Source: CAJGCS01 sp045589955 | GTDB lineage: Bacteria; Bacillota_I; Bacilli_A; ML615J-28; CAG-313 | NCBI GenBank assembly: GCA_045589955.1 | Contig: JAZNQD010000048.1 | Location: 1-17,979, forward strand | Length of the DNA: 17,979 bases | Direction of reading: 5' to 3' | Shown here: positions 1 to 7,914 of the stretch, piece after piece | Position numbering within the stretch: position 1 is the first letter of the stretch | Layout: every line of letters begins with the position of its first letter | The notes under the pieces: generated by a model | Told to the model about the DNA's origin: nothing | What the model saw: only the letters and a program-made list of their open reading frames with translations | The model's database searches: none | Made by a program: the position numbers and the translations under genes

Positions 1-3000
1 TATAGTAATATTTTATCACATAGTTACCATTTGTGTCAATAAGCCCTCTTATTTCTCCTGTGATGTCTCTATCATAATAATATACATTATTATTCTCTAC
101 TACTCCTATTAGGATGTTTTGTTGATCATAAATATATTCTAATACTACTACTTGGTTATTAGATATATTTGTGATCTTTTCTTTTACAAGTAGGTTATCA
201 TCATATGTGTATTCATGAATATGTGTTTGGGTAGTTTTCTTTGTTCTTTGTCCAAGTAGATTATATTCATATGTGTTATTACCATAACTTGTTAATTTAC
301 CTTTATTCCAAGTTAGGGAAACATCATTAATATATGATGGATAATATTTATTCGATGAATAAGCAATATTTATGGCTGAACCATCCTTATTACAAGAAAT
401 TAATTTGTCTTTACAATCACTATCATAAGTAAATTTCATTTCTTCTACTGCTTGTTGTTCTGTATTATCTTGATGCGTTATGACATTTGTTTTTGTTTTT
501 TCTAAAACATTTCCATCTATATCATATGTATAGTCTATTGATGTTTGAGATTTTGGTAATTCTTCAAAACACTGAATTTCTTTATTTAGTCTTCCTAACT
601 TATCATAAGTATAGGTATATGTTTTATCTATTTGATTATTTACGTATAATTTTTTTTGAATAATGTTCCCCATATTATCATAATCATATGTTGTTTTAAT
701 TCCATTTGATTGTTGTGTTTCTATTACTCTTGTTTTATTATATTTAAATTCATTTGAATAAATAATTTGATCATCAATAACATATTCTTCTTTATTTGTT
801 CTTGATGCATCATCAATATACTTTTTATAGTTATGTATATTTTCATCAACATTTATTGTTGTAGACATATATTTTGGCTCATATTCTGTAAAATACTTTA
901 TTCCATTTGAGTAAAGATTTTGAAGAGTTTCGCTTGTGTGGTTAAATCCATCAATAAATATTAACCCAATATCATATTTTGTCAATCTTTCAATATTTAA
1001 ACTATCCTCAAATTTTAGGGTATTAATATTTTGAATATAAAGAGTTGTTAACATTGTGTGATTTATTCCATTCAAACATAAATGATACTTGATTGTATTA
1101 CTTGTTGTATTAGAAAGAATTGATAAAGAGATTAAATTCCACTCATTAACAATAAGTTTATTTGAACTTACTAAAATCTCATTATTATCAATCATAAAAG
1201 AAAGTTTACCATTATCTTTAATTTTTAATTTGCCAATTTGTGATTCATTAGTATTATAAAGTTTAATAATTGATGAATAATTATTAAGGATCTCAGGTTT
1301 TAACCAAATAGAGAATGTTTTATTAAGGTTAAATTCGCTCTTAAGGGTAGATTTAGTTCTTAGTTTTTTATTTTTATAACGTGATTGGCGATAATTATTC
1401 CAGTTATCTAAATCATATGTTATATCATCGGCTTTTGTTCTTAGTTGTGTAGTTAATATTTTACTTTGAAAATCGTATTGTGTTACATATTCATTTTCTT
1501 CTTTTGCAAACATTCCAAAAAGACTACTTTTAACATCTGCACCTAACACCACATCTGCATCAAATTCATCTACAATATCGTATATGTATTCAGAATTTGT
1601 TTTACTGTTAACAAGATCATAATTGATTTTCTTATTTTCTGATAAAGATTTTTTCTCAATTAGCGCTCCTTTATCATCAAACACATATTCTAAACAATTA
1701 TCTTCGTTAACAATTGATTTTCTTATTAAGTGTCCCTGGTCATCATAGGTGTAGTGAATAATATGATCATCAATATAATCTTTTACTAGCATAATATAGT
1801 CGTTTTTGTCATATATTATATCATATAAAACTTGTATTATTTCATTTGCTAACCCATTATCTTTGCTTGAGCTTTTTACCTGTACTAATTTTCCTTTGTC
1901 GTAGATATAATAGATCTTCTCGGTTATTGTTTCTTTTTCTGTTATCATTTCTAAATTATTATAGGTATTTTTTTCAATAAGTGTTTTACCTGTACCACAA
2001 TCTTCTCTGTATACTTCTTCTAATAAACCTTGAGTTGTATATGTAAAAGAGTATGTAATCCCATTATTTTGAACTACTTTTGTAATGTTCCCCTTTTCGT
2101 CGTATTCAATTTCATTTTTTTGATTATTAATTAGGAAATATGTTTCCATTTTTTTCATTTGGTTTTGTTTATTATATGTATATCCTAAGTTGAGATAATT
2201 AGGTAATGTTAATTCTTCCAATCGATTTAAATAATCATATCGATATATAGTATACTTGTTAAAAGGATCATAGTATGTTTTTTCTCTTTCGTTGTATGTA
2301 TAATTCTCCTCCATGTTAATTAAATCTAGACATGCAGGAACTGAAGTTGTTATTTTCCTAAGATCGTTATCTCCATAATAATCATAAGTAATTGAGTTTC
2401 CTTGTGAATCAATAATTTTACTTGTCTTTAAGTTGTCAGAATTATACTCATACTTTGTTACTTCATCTTTATTGATTGTTGCAACAACACAATCTTTATT
2501 ATTGTAAACAATAAAATTATTATCATCTGATATTGGCAATCCAAATTCATCATATGAAATAATTGATTGGGTTTCTTTTTTTCTAATATTAATATCTGTT
2601 AGAAATAAATCATTTTCACCATTGTATTCAAAAACAACTTCAACTTTATAAAAATCATCTAAAGCTTTTATGTATGATGAGAATTCATGATATTTTATTG
2701 TTGAGAAATTAACAAATTCTTCAACAAATTGTTTTTTACTAGTGCCATATAACGTAAGTTTAACTTTTAAAGTTGTATTATTATTTTCAAATGTTTTTGT
2801 TAAAAATTTAAGCTCAATTGTTTCATTCTTTTTACCAAAAAGATTAATTTGTTTTGATAAGGTTTTCGTAGTATCATTTAGAATTTTATTACCTTTGATT
2901 TTTAAAACTTTATTACCATACGCAGAAGGAAAATCAAAGGTATTTTCTTCTTGAACAATTTCAAAGTCATTTAGTGATGAAACTACATATTTCTTTAATA

Positions 3001-5704
3001 TTTCGCGATTATCTTGTGTTAAATCATTCATGCCATTTGGTAATCTTCTAATTTCGTTTAGATTAGATGAATTAAAACTACATTTTGTTAAATTTACTTC
3101 CTTTATTAACATAATTTCATCTGTTTCTAATTTAATACAACATTCAATATCAATTGCATTATAAGGAATTGTAATCTGTGAACACATAAATTCATAATAA
3201 TTACCTACTAATTGATTTAGTGTTGTATGTGTTTCAATAGTTTTTTGTTGAGTATCAATAACGCCACTTTCTTGATTTGCCTCATAATATGTAACAACAA
3301 CACTAGCCTTTGATGTTGAATTAATATTAGGATTTATTTTTTTGATAATTCCTCTAAATAAATAAGATTCCGAAGGATTAACATTTACGTTTTTAAATAG
3401 TCTCCCATTTTGATTAAGTTTTATATATAAAACATTATTATCAATTATTTGTATTTTTTCATGTTCATCATAAGACCATTCTTCAATTTTATCAACAATA
3501 TTTTTACTATTTAAAATATTTTGATTTGATGAGACATTAATTACTTCTAGTTCAGTAATTAATAGTTTATTAATTGTCTCTATATAAAGAGTAGCATTTA
3601 TGTTTTGAGCATTCATTGGGATGATAAGATTTTCTGTTTCAAATTCATACCATAAATTAGTATCCGATTCACAACAATACTCTAAATCAAAATCATATGT
3701 TTCCAATGTCATATCAAGACTCGGTCCTCCAATACCACTGCTAGTGCTATTAGAAAGATCATATGAACCCGAAATATAAATTCGTGCTAAATCTCCAGGT
3801 TCAATATTTTTAATTTTTCCTTTAATTTTATAACTAGTACCGGAAATTAAATCTAAATCTTTTTGAATTGATGTATTTTCTTTTAATTCTAAAAAGTTTG
3901 CATAATTAATGTTTTCATTTCTAACCACTTGAGCATTAGAATGTTCCCAAGTTTCAAGGCCTCTAATAAAATTGTTATTATCAATTTCATCTTCTTCAAT
4001 TAATGAAACACTTTTTTTCTTTATATTACCATTATCATATTCGTAAGATATTTTCGATTGTTTGTTATAAATAATGTCACTAATTAATTTATCATTATTT
4101 TTAATATAATACACTTCTTCGTTAGTATAATTATCTTTAATGACGATATAATCATCGAAAGCATAAAAAGTAATATTTTCAAATGGATTTGTTCTGCCAT
4201 TTAGAAATGACATGACCCCTGTTAAATAAATACTTGATCCAAAATAATATGTTAATTCTAGTTTTTTATTATCAAGCAAATCTTCTATACATGTAATTGT
4301 AACCTCATCACTTGCATAAGTTATTTTAACATGTTTAAGGATTACTTCGTTTTCATCATCACTGTAGTCAACTAATTTATAAAAATACAATGATTTGTAA
4401 TTTTCGTCATCAAACTCTTTTTGAAATTCGATTCTTCGATAGTCATTTTTAAAATCAATTGTTTTATATGTGTATTTATTATATTCTTGACCTGAATGAT
4501 CTACATCATAAGTTATATCAATATTAAATTCTTCAATTCTTGTTAGAGTTTTTTCATATATTTGGCCATTTGCAATATGATTTTCATATATAAATTTTAC
4601 AGTTTCATTATCCGGATAAGTAATTCTATCAAGATATAAAGCATTTTGAGAACTATTGTCTATTGTGCTAAATTCATAGATAGTGCTTGTTCGATCTAGC
4701 ATAATGTAGCTCAAATTTTCATATGCTACTTGAGGTTCAAAATTATCTTCTGTTTGATCATACTCAAATTTATAATAAACCTCATACAAATAAGTTCCAT
4801 TTTCTTTACAGTAATATAATTTTGCAACAGCATAATTATCAATATTATTATATATTTCTGTTCTGTTTTGTACATTATTTTTTTCCAAATCTTCGTATAT
4901 GGCTTGTTTGTGTTTAGTTCTAAACTCATACTCAATTTCATTTAATTTATTGATTACATCTTCATTAACGTTTGACATATCTTTATAATATTCTTTATCC
5001 CCAGTATAATTATATAATGTCAAACCATTTGAGTCTTTTTCAACATAGAAATTAAGTGAAGTATTTAAGTTAACATCAGTATAATAACCAAAATTTCTAA
5101 ATAAAGAACCATTTGTTGAGTTACATCCAACATTAAATGGAAATGTTTTTTTCTTTTGACTATCCTGATATACGTATATTGTGTCCATATATGAAAAGCT
5201 TCTTGATGAAGAGTTGTAACTATGATTAAACAAACTACTTACTTGAATATTTTCTCCTATAGGTGACTTGATATTTTGATCAGAAAAAACATTTACATCA
5301 ATAGATGTAGAAAATTCTGTTTGATCAATTGAATTAAAATATATAGCAATCATTGCTTGATTAGAATTGTTGAAATATAAATTATTGATATCAAATGTAA
5401 CTTTTCTTTCAGATTCATTTGTAGCTGTTACTATCTTTTTATCTAGATATATATTGTTAATTCCTCTTACGATTTTATTTTGAATATCACTATATGTGTA
5501 TGATTCATAATAAGCTATTTGAAACACATTTATACAAACGTTACTAACATTATTACTCAAATTGATTGATAAAGTTTTATTCTTCATATCAGAAATTAAT
5601 TCATTTTCAGATTTAACAACAGTAACTAAAACAACATCTTTATTATTCAATGTAGTTAATGTACCGCCATTTTTATGTAATATTTTTAAATTTTGTATTG
5701 TCAT
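1..5704 (-). CDS. YD-repeat / RHS-family giant protein, 5' part (C-terminus beyond left edge)
   Basis: Reading the minus strand from the ATG at 5704-5702 gives 1901 codons without a stop, open at position 1. AAAGGAG lies 6 nt upstream and in-frame TAA stops lie just above it, so the start is firm. By approximate residue: 40-125 a segment resembling the second half of DNRLRE domains; 575-725, 728-880 and 906-1035 three beta-rich CBM/jelly-roll-like modules; 1043-1425 YD repeats (for example YDYYGDNDLRKI, YRYDYLNRLEEL, YTYDDQGHLIRK); 1455-1570 a LamG-like domain (FSIWLKPEI, LIVNEWNLISLSI); 1660-1901 more YD repeats (YDYDNMGNI, YTYDKLGRLN) ending in YYYDRDITGEIRGLIDTNGN, the signature that closes RHS cores. 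Members of this family are large beta-cocoon proteins, often carrying a C-terminal toxin. No signal peptide or LXG/WXG N-terminus is visible, so the export route is unknown. The toxin and immunity parts are not in view. Confidence 0.9.
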   Translation of the reverse strand, partial: MTIQNLKILHKNGGTLTTLNNKDVVLVTVVKSENELISDMKNKTLSINLSNNVSNVCINVFQIAYYESYTYSDIQNKIVRGINNIYLDKKIVTATNESERKVTFDINNLYFNNSNQAMIAIYFNSIDQTEFSTSIDVNVFSDQNIKSPIGENIQVSSLFNHSYNSSSRSFSYMDTIYVYQDSQKKKTFPFNVGCNSTNGSLFRNFGYYTDVNLNTSLNFYVEKDSNGLTLYNYTGDKEYYKDMSNVNEDVINKLNEIEYEFRTKHKQAIYEDLEKNNVQNRTEIYNNIDNYAVAKLYYCKENGTYLYEVYYKFEYDQTEDNFEPQVAYENLSYIMLDRTSTIYEFSTIDNSSQNALYLDRITYPDNETVKFIYENHIANGQIYEKTLTRIEEFNIDITYDVDHSGQEYNKYTYKTIDFKNDYRRIEFQKEFDDENYKSLYFYKLVDYSDDENEVILKHVKITYASDEVTITCIEDLLDNKKLELTYYFGSSIYLTGVMSFLNGRTNPFENITFYAFDDYIVIKDNYTNEEVYYIKNNDKLISDIIYNKQSKISYEYDNGNIKKKSVSLIEEDEIDNNNFIRGLETWEHSNAQVVRNENINYANFLELKENTSIQKDLDLISGTSYKIKGKIKNIEPGDLARIYISGSYDLSNSTSSGIGGPSLDMTLETYDFDLEYCCESDTNLWYEFETENLIIPMNAQNINATLYIETINKLLITELEVINVSSNQNILNSKNIVDKIEEWSYDEHEKIQIIDNNVLYIKLNQNGRLFKNVNVNPSESYLFRGIIKKINPNINSTSKASVVVTYYEANQESGVIDTQQKTIETHTTLNQLVGNYYEFMCSQITIPYNAIDIECCIKLETDEIMLIKEVNLTKCSFNSSNLNEIRRLPNGMNDLTQDNREILKKYVVSSLNDFEIVQEENTFDFPSAYGNKVLKIKGNKILNDTTKTLSKQINLFGKKNETIELKFLTKTFENNNTTLKVKLTLYGTSKKQFVEEFVNFSTIKYHEFSSYIKALDDFYKVEVVFEYNGENDLFLTDINIRKKETQSIISYDEFGLPISDDNNFIVYNNKDCVVATINKDEVTKYEYNSDNLKTSKIIDSQGNSITYDYYGDNDLRKITTSVPACLDLINMEENYTYNEREKTYYDPFNKYTIYRYDYLNRLEELTLPNYLNLGYTYNKQNQMKKMETYFLINNQKNEIEYDEKGNITKVVQNNGITYSFTYTTQGLLEEVYREDCGTGKTLIEKNTYNNLEMITEKETITEKIYYIYDKGKLVQVKSSSKDNGLANEIIQVLYDIIYDKNDYIMLVKDYIDDHIIHYTYDDQGHLIRKSIVNEDNCLEYVFDDKGALIEKKSLSENKKINYDLVNSKTNSEYIYDIVDEFDADVVLGADVKSSLFGMFAKEENEYVTQYDFQSKILTTQLRTKADDITYDLDNWNNYRQSRYKNKKLRTKSTLKSEFNLNKTFSIWLKPEILNNYSSIIKLYNTNESQIGKLKIKDNGKLSFMIDNNEILVSSNKLIVNEWNLISLSILSNTTSNTIKYHLCLNGINHTMLTTLYIQNINTLKFEDSLNIERLTKYDIGLIFIDGFNHTSETLQNLYSNGIKYFTEYEPKYMSTTINVDENIHNYKKYIDDASRTNKEEYVIDDQIIYSNEFKYNKTRVIETQQSNGIKTTYDYDNMGNIIQKKLYVNNQIDKTYTYTYDKLGRLNKEIQCFEELPKSQTSIDYTYDIDGNVLEKTKTNVITHQDNTEQQAVEEMKFTYDSDCKDKLISCNKDGSAINIAYSSNKYYPSYINDVSLTWNKGKLTSYGNNTYEYNLLGQRTKKTTQTHIHEYTYDDNLLVKEKITNISNNQVVVLEYIYDQQNILIGVVENNNVYYYDRDITGEIRGLIDTNGNYVIKYYY

Positions 5705-5784
5705 ATTTTTCTCCTTTAAATTTATTATTAATTTTTATTACTTCATTTGTACCTAAAGCACATAAATCATTTTTTGTGACAACT

Positions 5785-5805
5785 AACACTTTAATCTTAA
5801 GTGTT
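5785..5805. repeat. Short inverted repeat upstream of the YD-repeat gene
   Basis: AACACTT (5785-5791) and AAGTGTT (5799-5805) form a perfect 7-bp inverted repeat with a 7-nt centre, about 80 nt upstream of the YD-repeat start codon. It has no T-run on either side, so it is not a terminator. An operator or leader hairpin is possible, but its function is unknown. Confidence 0.35.
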
Positions 5806-5845
5806 TATAGGTTGAAGTAATTTTTTATTTGTAAGGTATATAAAT

Positions 5846-6016
5846 CTACCTAAAAACATTTTCTGTTATTCTCCTAAAAAGGGAATAACTTTTTTTGTTT
5901 GTTAAAGAATATTCTGATTTATTCATAATTAAAATAACAAACGACACTACTAGGAGCAGTGTTAATAGTTTGATTTTCTTTTTTTGTTTTTTAAAAAAGA
6001 AATTATGGAAAATCAA
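5846..6016 (-). CDS. Small single-span membrane protein candidate, TTG start (56 aa)
   Basis: An open frame on the minus strand from TTG 6016 to TAG 5848-5846 encodes a basic stretch (KKQKKKIK, residues 9-16), then a strongly hydrophobic segment (LLTLLLVVSFVILIM, residues 17-31), then a polar basic tail ending in RRITENVFR. This is the layout of a signal anchor or small membrane peptide. The weakness is the start: no Shine-Dalgarno precedes the TTG, and the next upstream ATG with a strong Shine-Dalgarno (6038) is in another frame and stops after 11 codons inside this ORF. It could be a real TTG-started gene, a product reached by +1 frameshift from 6038, or a decayed signal peptide. It is followed 141 nt later by the YD-repeat start and may share its transcript. 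I do not recognise a family. Confidence 0.35.
   Translation of the reverse strand: MIFHNFFFKKQKKKIKLLTLLLVVSFVILIMNKSEYSLTNKKSYSLFRRITENVFR
5865..5896 (+). terminator. Plus-strand intrinsic terminator with no assigned gene
   Basis: On the plus strand a 9-bp stem with one G-U pair (GTTATTCTC at 5865-5873 with GGGAATAAC at 5881-5889) and a 7-nt loop is followed directly by seven T residues (5890-5896). On the minus strand the same hairpin has no T-run, so it works in one direction only. No plus-strand gene lies upstream, because the neighbouring gene is on the minus strand. It overlaps the end of the 56-codon minus-strand ORF, so it could end an antisense or other small RNA. Confidence 0.5.
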
Positions 6017-6038
6017 ATAAGTAAAGATATAAAATCAT
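6003..6038 (-). CDS. 11-codon ORF behind a near-perfect Shine-Dalgarno (leader peptide or frameshifted start)
   Basis: On the minus strand AGAGGAGG (6054-6047) sits 8 nt upstream of ATG 6038. The frame encodes a hydrophobic 11-residue peptide (MILYLYLFDFP) and stops at TAA 6005-6003. It overlaps by 14 nt the start of the 56-codon membrane ORF, which is one base forward in frame. The ribosome binding site is among the strongest in the window, which argues that translation does start here. Whether the peptide itself matters, or whether it is a leader or the 5' end of a frameshifted gene, cannot be told from this sequence. Confidence 0.35.
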   Translation of the reverse strand: MILYLYLFDFP

Positions 6039-6231
6039 TAAAAAAACCTCCTCTCACTCTTATACACGTAAAAAGAGGCGATTTAACAACCTTTTTTAAA
6101 AAAATTTTTTATTTTTAGGTCGACATTGAATATATAAATTGTTTTTATTAGGAGATATTTGTTTATATATATTAAAATGTTTTCGAAACTTCTAAAAGTA
6201 TGTTTAAATTTATCGAAAAAGATAGAGAATA

Positions 6232-6269
6232 CAAAAAAAACCAACATTTGAAAAATACAAATGTTGGTT
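6232..6269 (-). terminator. Intrinsic terminator of the oad operon
   Basis: A perfect 12-bp stem (AACCAACATTTG at 6239-6250 with CAAATGTTGGTT at 6258-6269) and a 7-nt loop are followed on the minus strand by eight T residues (6240-6233). It begins 13 nt past the stop codon of oadB. Confidence 0.92.
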
Positions 6270-6281
6270 ATAAATTACATT

Positions 6282-7544
6282 TTATCCTAATAACGCCATT
6301 AATAAACCTGCGGCAACGGCACTACCAATAACACCAGCTACGTTAGGTCCCATTGCATGCATTAATAAGTAATTTGATTTATCTTCTTCTAAACCAATCT
6401 TATGTACAACACGTGCAGCCATTGGAACAGCAGAAACACCTGCAGCACCAATCATAGGATTGACTTTACCTTTTGTAATCTTACACATTAGTTTACCTAC
6501 TAATACACCAGCAGCAGTTGCAGCTGAGAAAGCAATCATACCTAATACTAAAATATAGATAAAGTTAATTGCTTGTCTATAATCAGTAAGAATAGCAGTT
6601 GCACCTACAGATAAGCCTAAAACAATTGTAACGATGTACATAATTGTTTTTGATGCAGCTTCAACTAAGTTAGGAACGACACCTGACTCTTTAATTAAAT
6701 TACCTAGCATTAGCATACCAATTAATGGAGCACAAGAAGGAATAATTAAAATAACAACAATCATAACCATGATAGGGAACATAATTTTTTCTCTTTTTGA
6801 AACTGGACGAGATTGTTCCATTTTAATTTGACGTTCTTTTTTAGTTGTTAAAAGTTTAATAATTGGTGGTTGAATAACTGGTACTAAAGCCATATATGAA
6901 TATGCAACAACGGCAATTGAAGCACAAAGCATTCTTCCTCCATCAGCACCTGTTAATAACTTGTTAGATAAGAAGATTGCTGTTGGGCCATCGGCACCAC
7001 CGATAATACCAATTGATGCTGCTTCTAATGCATTAAATCCAAGAAGTAATGCGCCTAAGAAAGTCATAAAAATACCTACTTGAGCAGCAGCACCTAAGAT
7101 TAAACTACTTGGTCTTGAAATAAGTGGTCCAAAGTCAGTAGTTGCACCGATTCCTAAGAAGATAAGTGGTGGGAAGATTTCCCATTCAATACCTAAATGT
7201 AGGAAGTCAAACAACCCAGGTTTTAATAAATCATGTTCTAAATAATCAAATATATTTTTTCCTGTTTCATGTAATTCATCATTGATACCAAAATTATATA
7301 AACTTGGAGCAATATTTACAAGTAACATACCAATACCAATTGGGATTAATAAGTATGGTTCAAATCCTTTTGCAATTGCAAGATAGATTAATAAACATGC
7401 AACCATTATCATTATTAATCTAAAGATTAAAGGCATCCAGTCTTCTTGAAAGTTACCTGTATTTGTGGGAATAAATCCCATTTGATTTATGAAATTTTGA
7501 AACAGGTTTTTAACAGTTTCAATAACTATCTTCAAAAAATCCAT
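6282..7544 (-). CDS. oadB: Na+-translocating oxaloacetate decarboxylase, beta subunit
   Basis: This is the integral membrane subunit that uses decarboxylation of carboxybiotin to drive Na+ out of the cell. At 420 residues it is normal for the OadB/GcdB/MmdB family. Many hydrophobic segments span residues 38-420. The pumping residues known from Klebsiella OadB are all present: Asp in GGADGPTAIF (D185, equivalent to D203), Tyr in AYSYM (Y217, Y229), and the block NPMIGAAGVSAVPMAAR giving N362, G366, S371 and R378 (N373, G377, S382, R389). The conserved tail HAMGPNVAGVIGSAVAAG is intact. The start lies 6 nt after the biotin carrier stop with only a weak ribosome site, suggesting translational coupling. 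It is the last gene of the four-gene operon. The family alone does not fix the substrate; the OadA neighbour indicates oxaloacetate. Confidence 0.95.
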   Translation of the reverse strand: MDFLKIVIETVKNLFQNFINQMGFIPTNTGNFQEDWMPLIFRLIMIMVACLLIYLAIAKGFEPYLLIPIGIGMLLVNIAPSLYNFGINDELHETGKNIFDYLEHDLLKPGLFDFLHLGIEWEIFPPLIFLGIGATTDFGPLISRPSSLILGAAAQVGIFMTFLGALLLGFNALEAASIGIIGGADGPTAIFLSNKLLTGADGGRMLCASIAVVAYSYMALVPVIQPPIIKLLTTKKERQIKMEQSRPVSKREKIMFPIMVMIVVILIIPSCAPLIGMLMLGNLIKESGVVPNLVEAASKTIMYIVTIVLGLSVGATAILTDYRQAINFIYILVLGMIAFSAATAAGVLVGKLMCKITKGKVNPMIGAAGVSAVPMAARVVHKIGLEEDKSNYLLMHAMGPNVAGVIGSAVAAGLLMALLG

Positions 7545-7550
7545 AAACTA

Positions 7551-7901
7551 TTATCCAATAACAACAAGTAATTCGTCTAATTGTACAGCTTGACCTTTAG
7601 AAACTGCGATTGATTTAATAACACCAGATGCGTTAGCAACAACTTCGTTTTCAAGTTTCATTGCTTCTAAAATACAAATAACATCACCAGCTTGAACAGA
7701 TTGTCCAACACTAACTTTAACATCTAAGATTGTTCCAGCCATAGGAGCTTTTAAAGGAGCACCTTCGCCATTTGAAACTGGAGCAGCTTGAACAGGAGCA
7801 GCAGCTTGAGCTGGAGCTTCGATATGTGCTGCACTTTCGCTAACACTTTCTAATTCAACTTCATAAACTTTTCCATTAACTTTAACTTTATATACTTTCA
7901 T
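7551..7901 (-). CDS. Biotin carrier protein of the decarboxylase pump
   Basis: This 116-residue protein carries the biotin that shuttles CO2 from OadA to OadB. A short N-terminal strand region (1-20, MKVYKVKVNGKVYEVELE) is followed by an Ala/Pro/Gln-rich flexible linker (about 26-48) and a biotinyl/lipoyl domain (49-116). The biotinylation motif EAMKLEN is at 79-85, with K82 the modified lysine. It matches stand-alone carriers such as GcdC/MmdC and fills the role of the biotin domain that some OadA proteins carry at their C-terminus and that is absent here. The start has a good AGGAGAG ribosome site. It sits 13 nt after the gamma-like gene and 6 nt before oadB. Confidence 0.95.
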   Translation of the reverse strand: MKVYKVKVNGKVYEVELESVSESAAHIEAPAQAAAPVQAAPVSNGEGAPLKAPMAGTILDVKVSVGQSVQAGDVICILEAMKLENEVVANASGVIKSIAVSKGQAVQLDELLVVIG

Positions 7902-7914
7902 AAAAACTCTCCTA

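Larger units (their letters stand above)
5705..6281. other. 577-nt gap between the YD-repeat gene and oadB
   Basis: This gap holds the oad operon terminator at its right end, two overlapping small minus-strand ORFs, a plus-strand terminator-like hairpin at 5865-5896, and a small inverted repeat AACACTT-N7-AAGTGTT at 5785-5805. I see no convincing sigma-A promoter for the YD-repeat gene. TTGTTA (6084-6089) and TATAAG (6059-6064) are spaced 19 nt apart and would start transcription on top of the ribosome binding site at 6047-6054. The composition is extremely AT-rich, with several homopolymer runs. Confidence 0.6.

Noticed and set aside
2742..2954. Plus-strand 70-codon ORF and similar plus-strand ORFs within 1-5704
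   Set aside because: They lie antisense within the continuous 1901-codon minus-strand frame and show Phe/Leu/Val-rich translations typical of shadows of AT-rich genes.
4726..4941. Minus-strand 71-codon ORF inside the YD-repeat gene
   Set aside because: It is in another frame of the same strand and its Ile/Lys/Met-rich translation is a frame shadow of the giant gene.
5704..5846. Idea that the 56-codon membrane ORF is the detached signal peptide of the YD-repeat gene by a single mutation
   Set aside because: The two are in the same frame, but the 141 nt between them holds several stop codons in that frame (TAG, TAA, TAG, TAG, TAA, TAA) and a clean ribosome site, so no single change would join them.
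5797..5859. Minus-strand 20-codon ORF MFLGRFIYLTNKKLLQPINT with AGGAG upstream
   Set aside because: Spacing to the AGGAG is long (11 nt), the peptide has no recognisable feature, and the AGGAG is also part of the plus-strand terminator hairpin. It could still be translated, but I would not annotate it.
5938..5995. Second plus-strand hairpin (CAAAC...GTTTG, with ACACT/AGTGT inside) followed by T-rich sequence
   Set aside because: The stem is interrupted by unpaired bases and the T-tract is broken; the basic stretch and membrane helix encoded on the minus strand account for the base composition.
6177..6251. Plus-strand 24-codon ORF MFSKLLKVCLNL...
   Set aside because: AGGAG lies more than 20 nt from the ATG, the frame runs into the oad terminator hairpin, and nothing in it suggests a protein.
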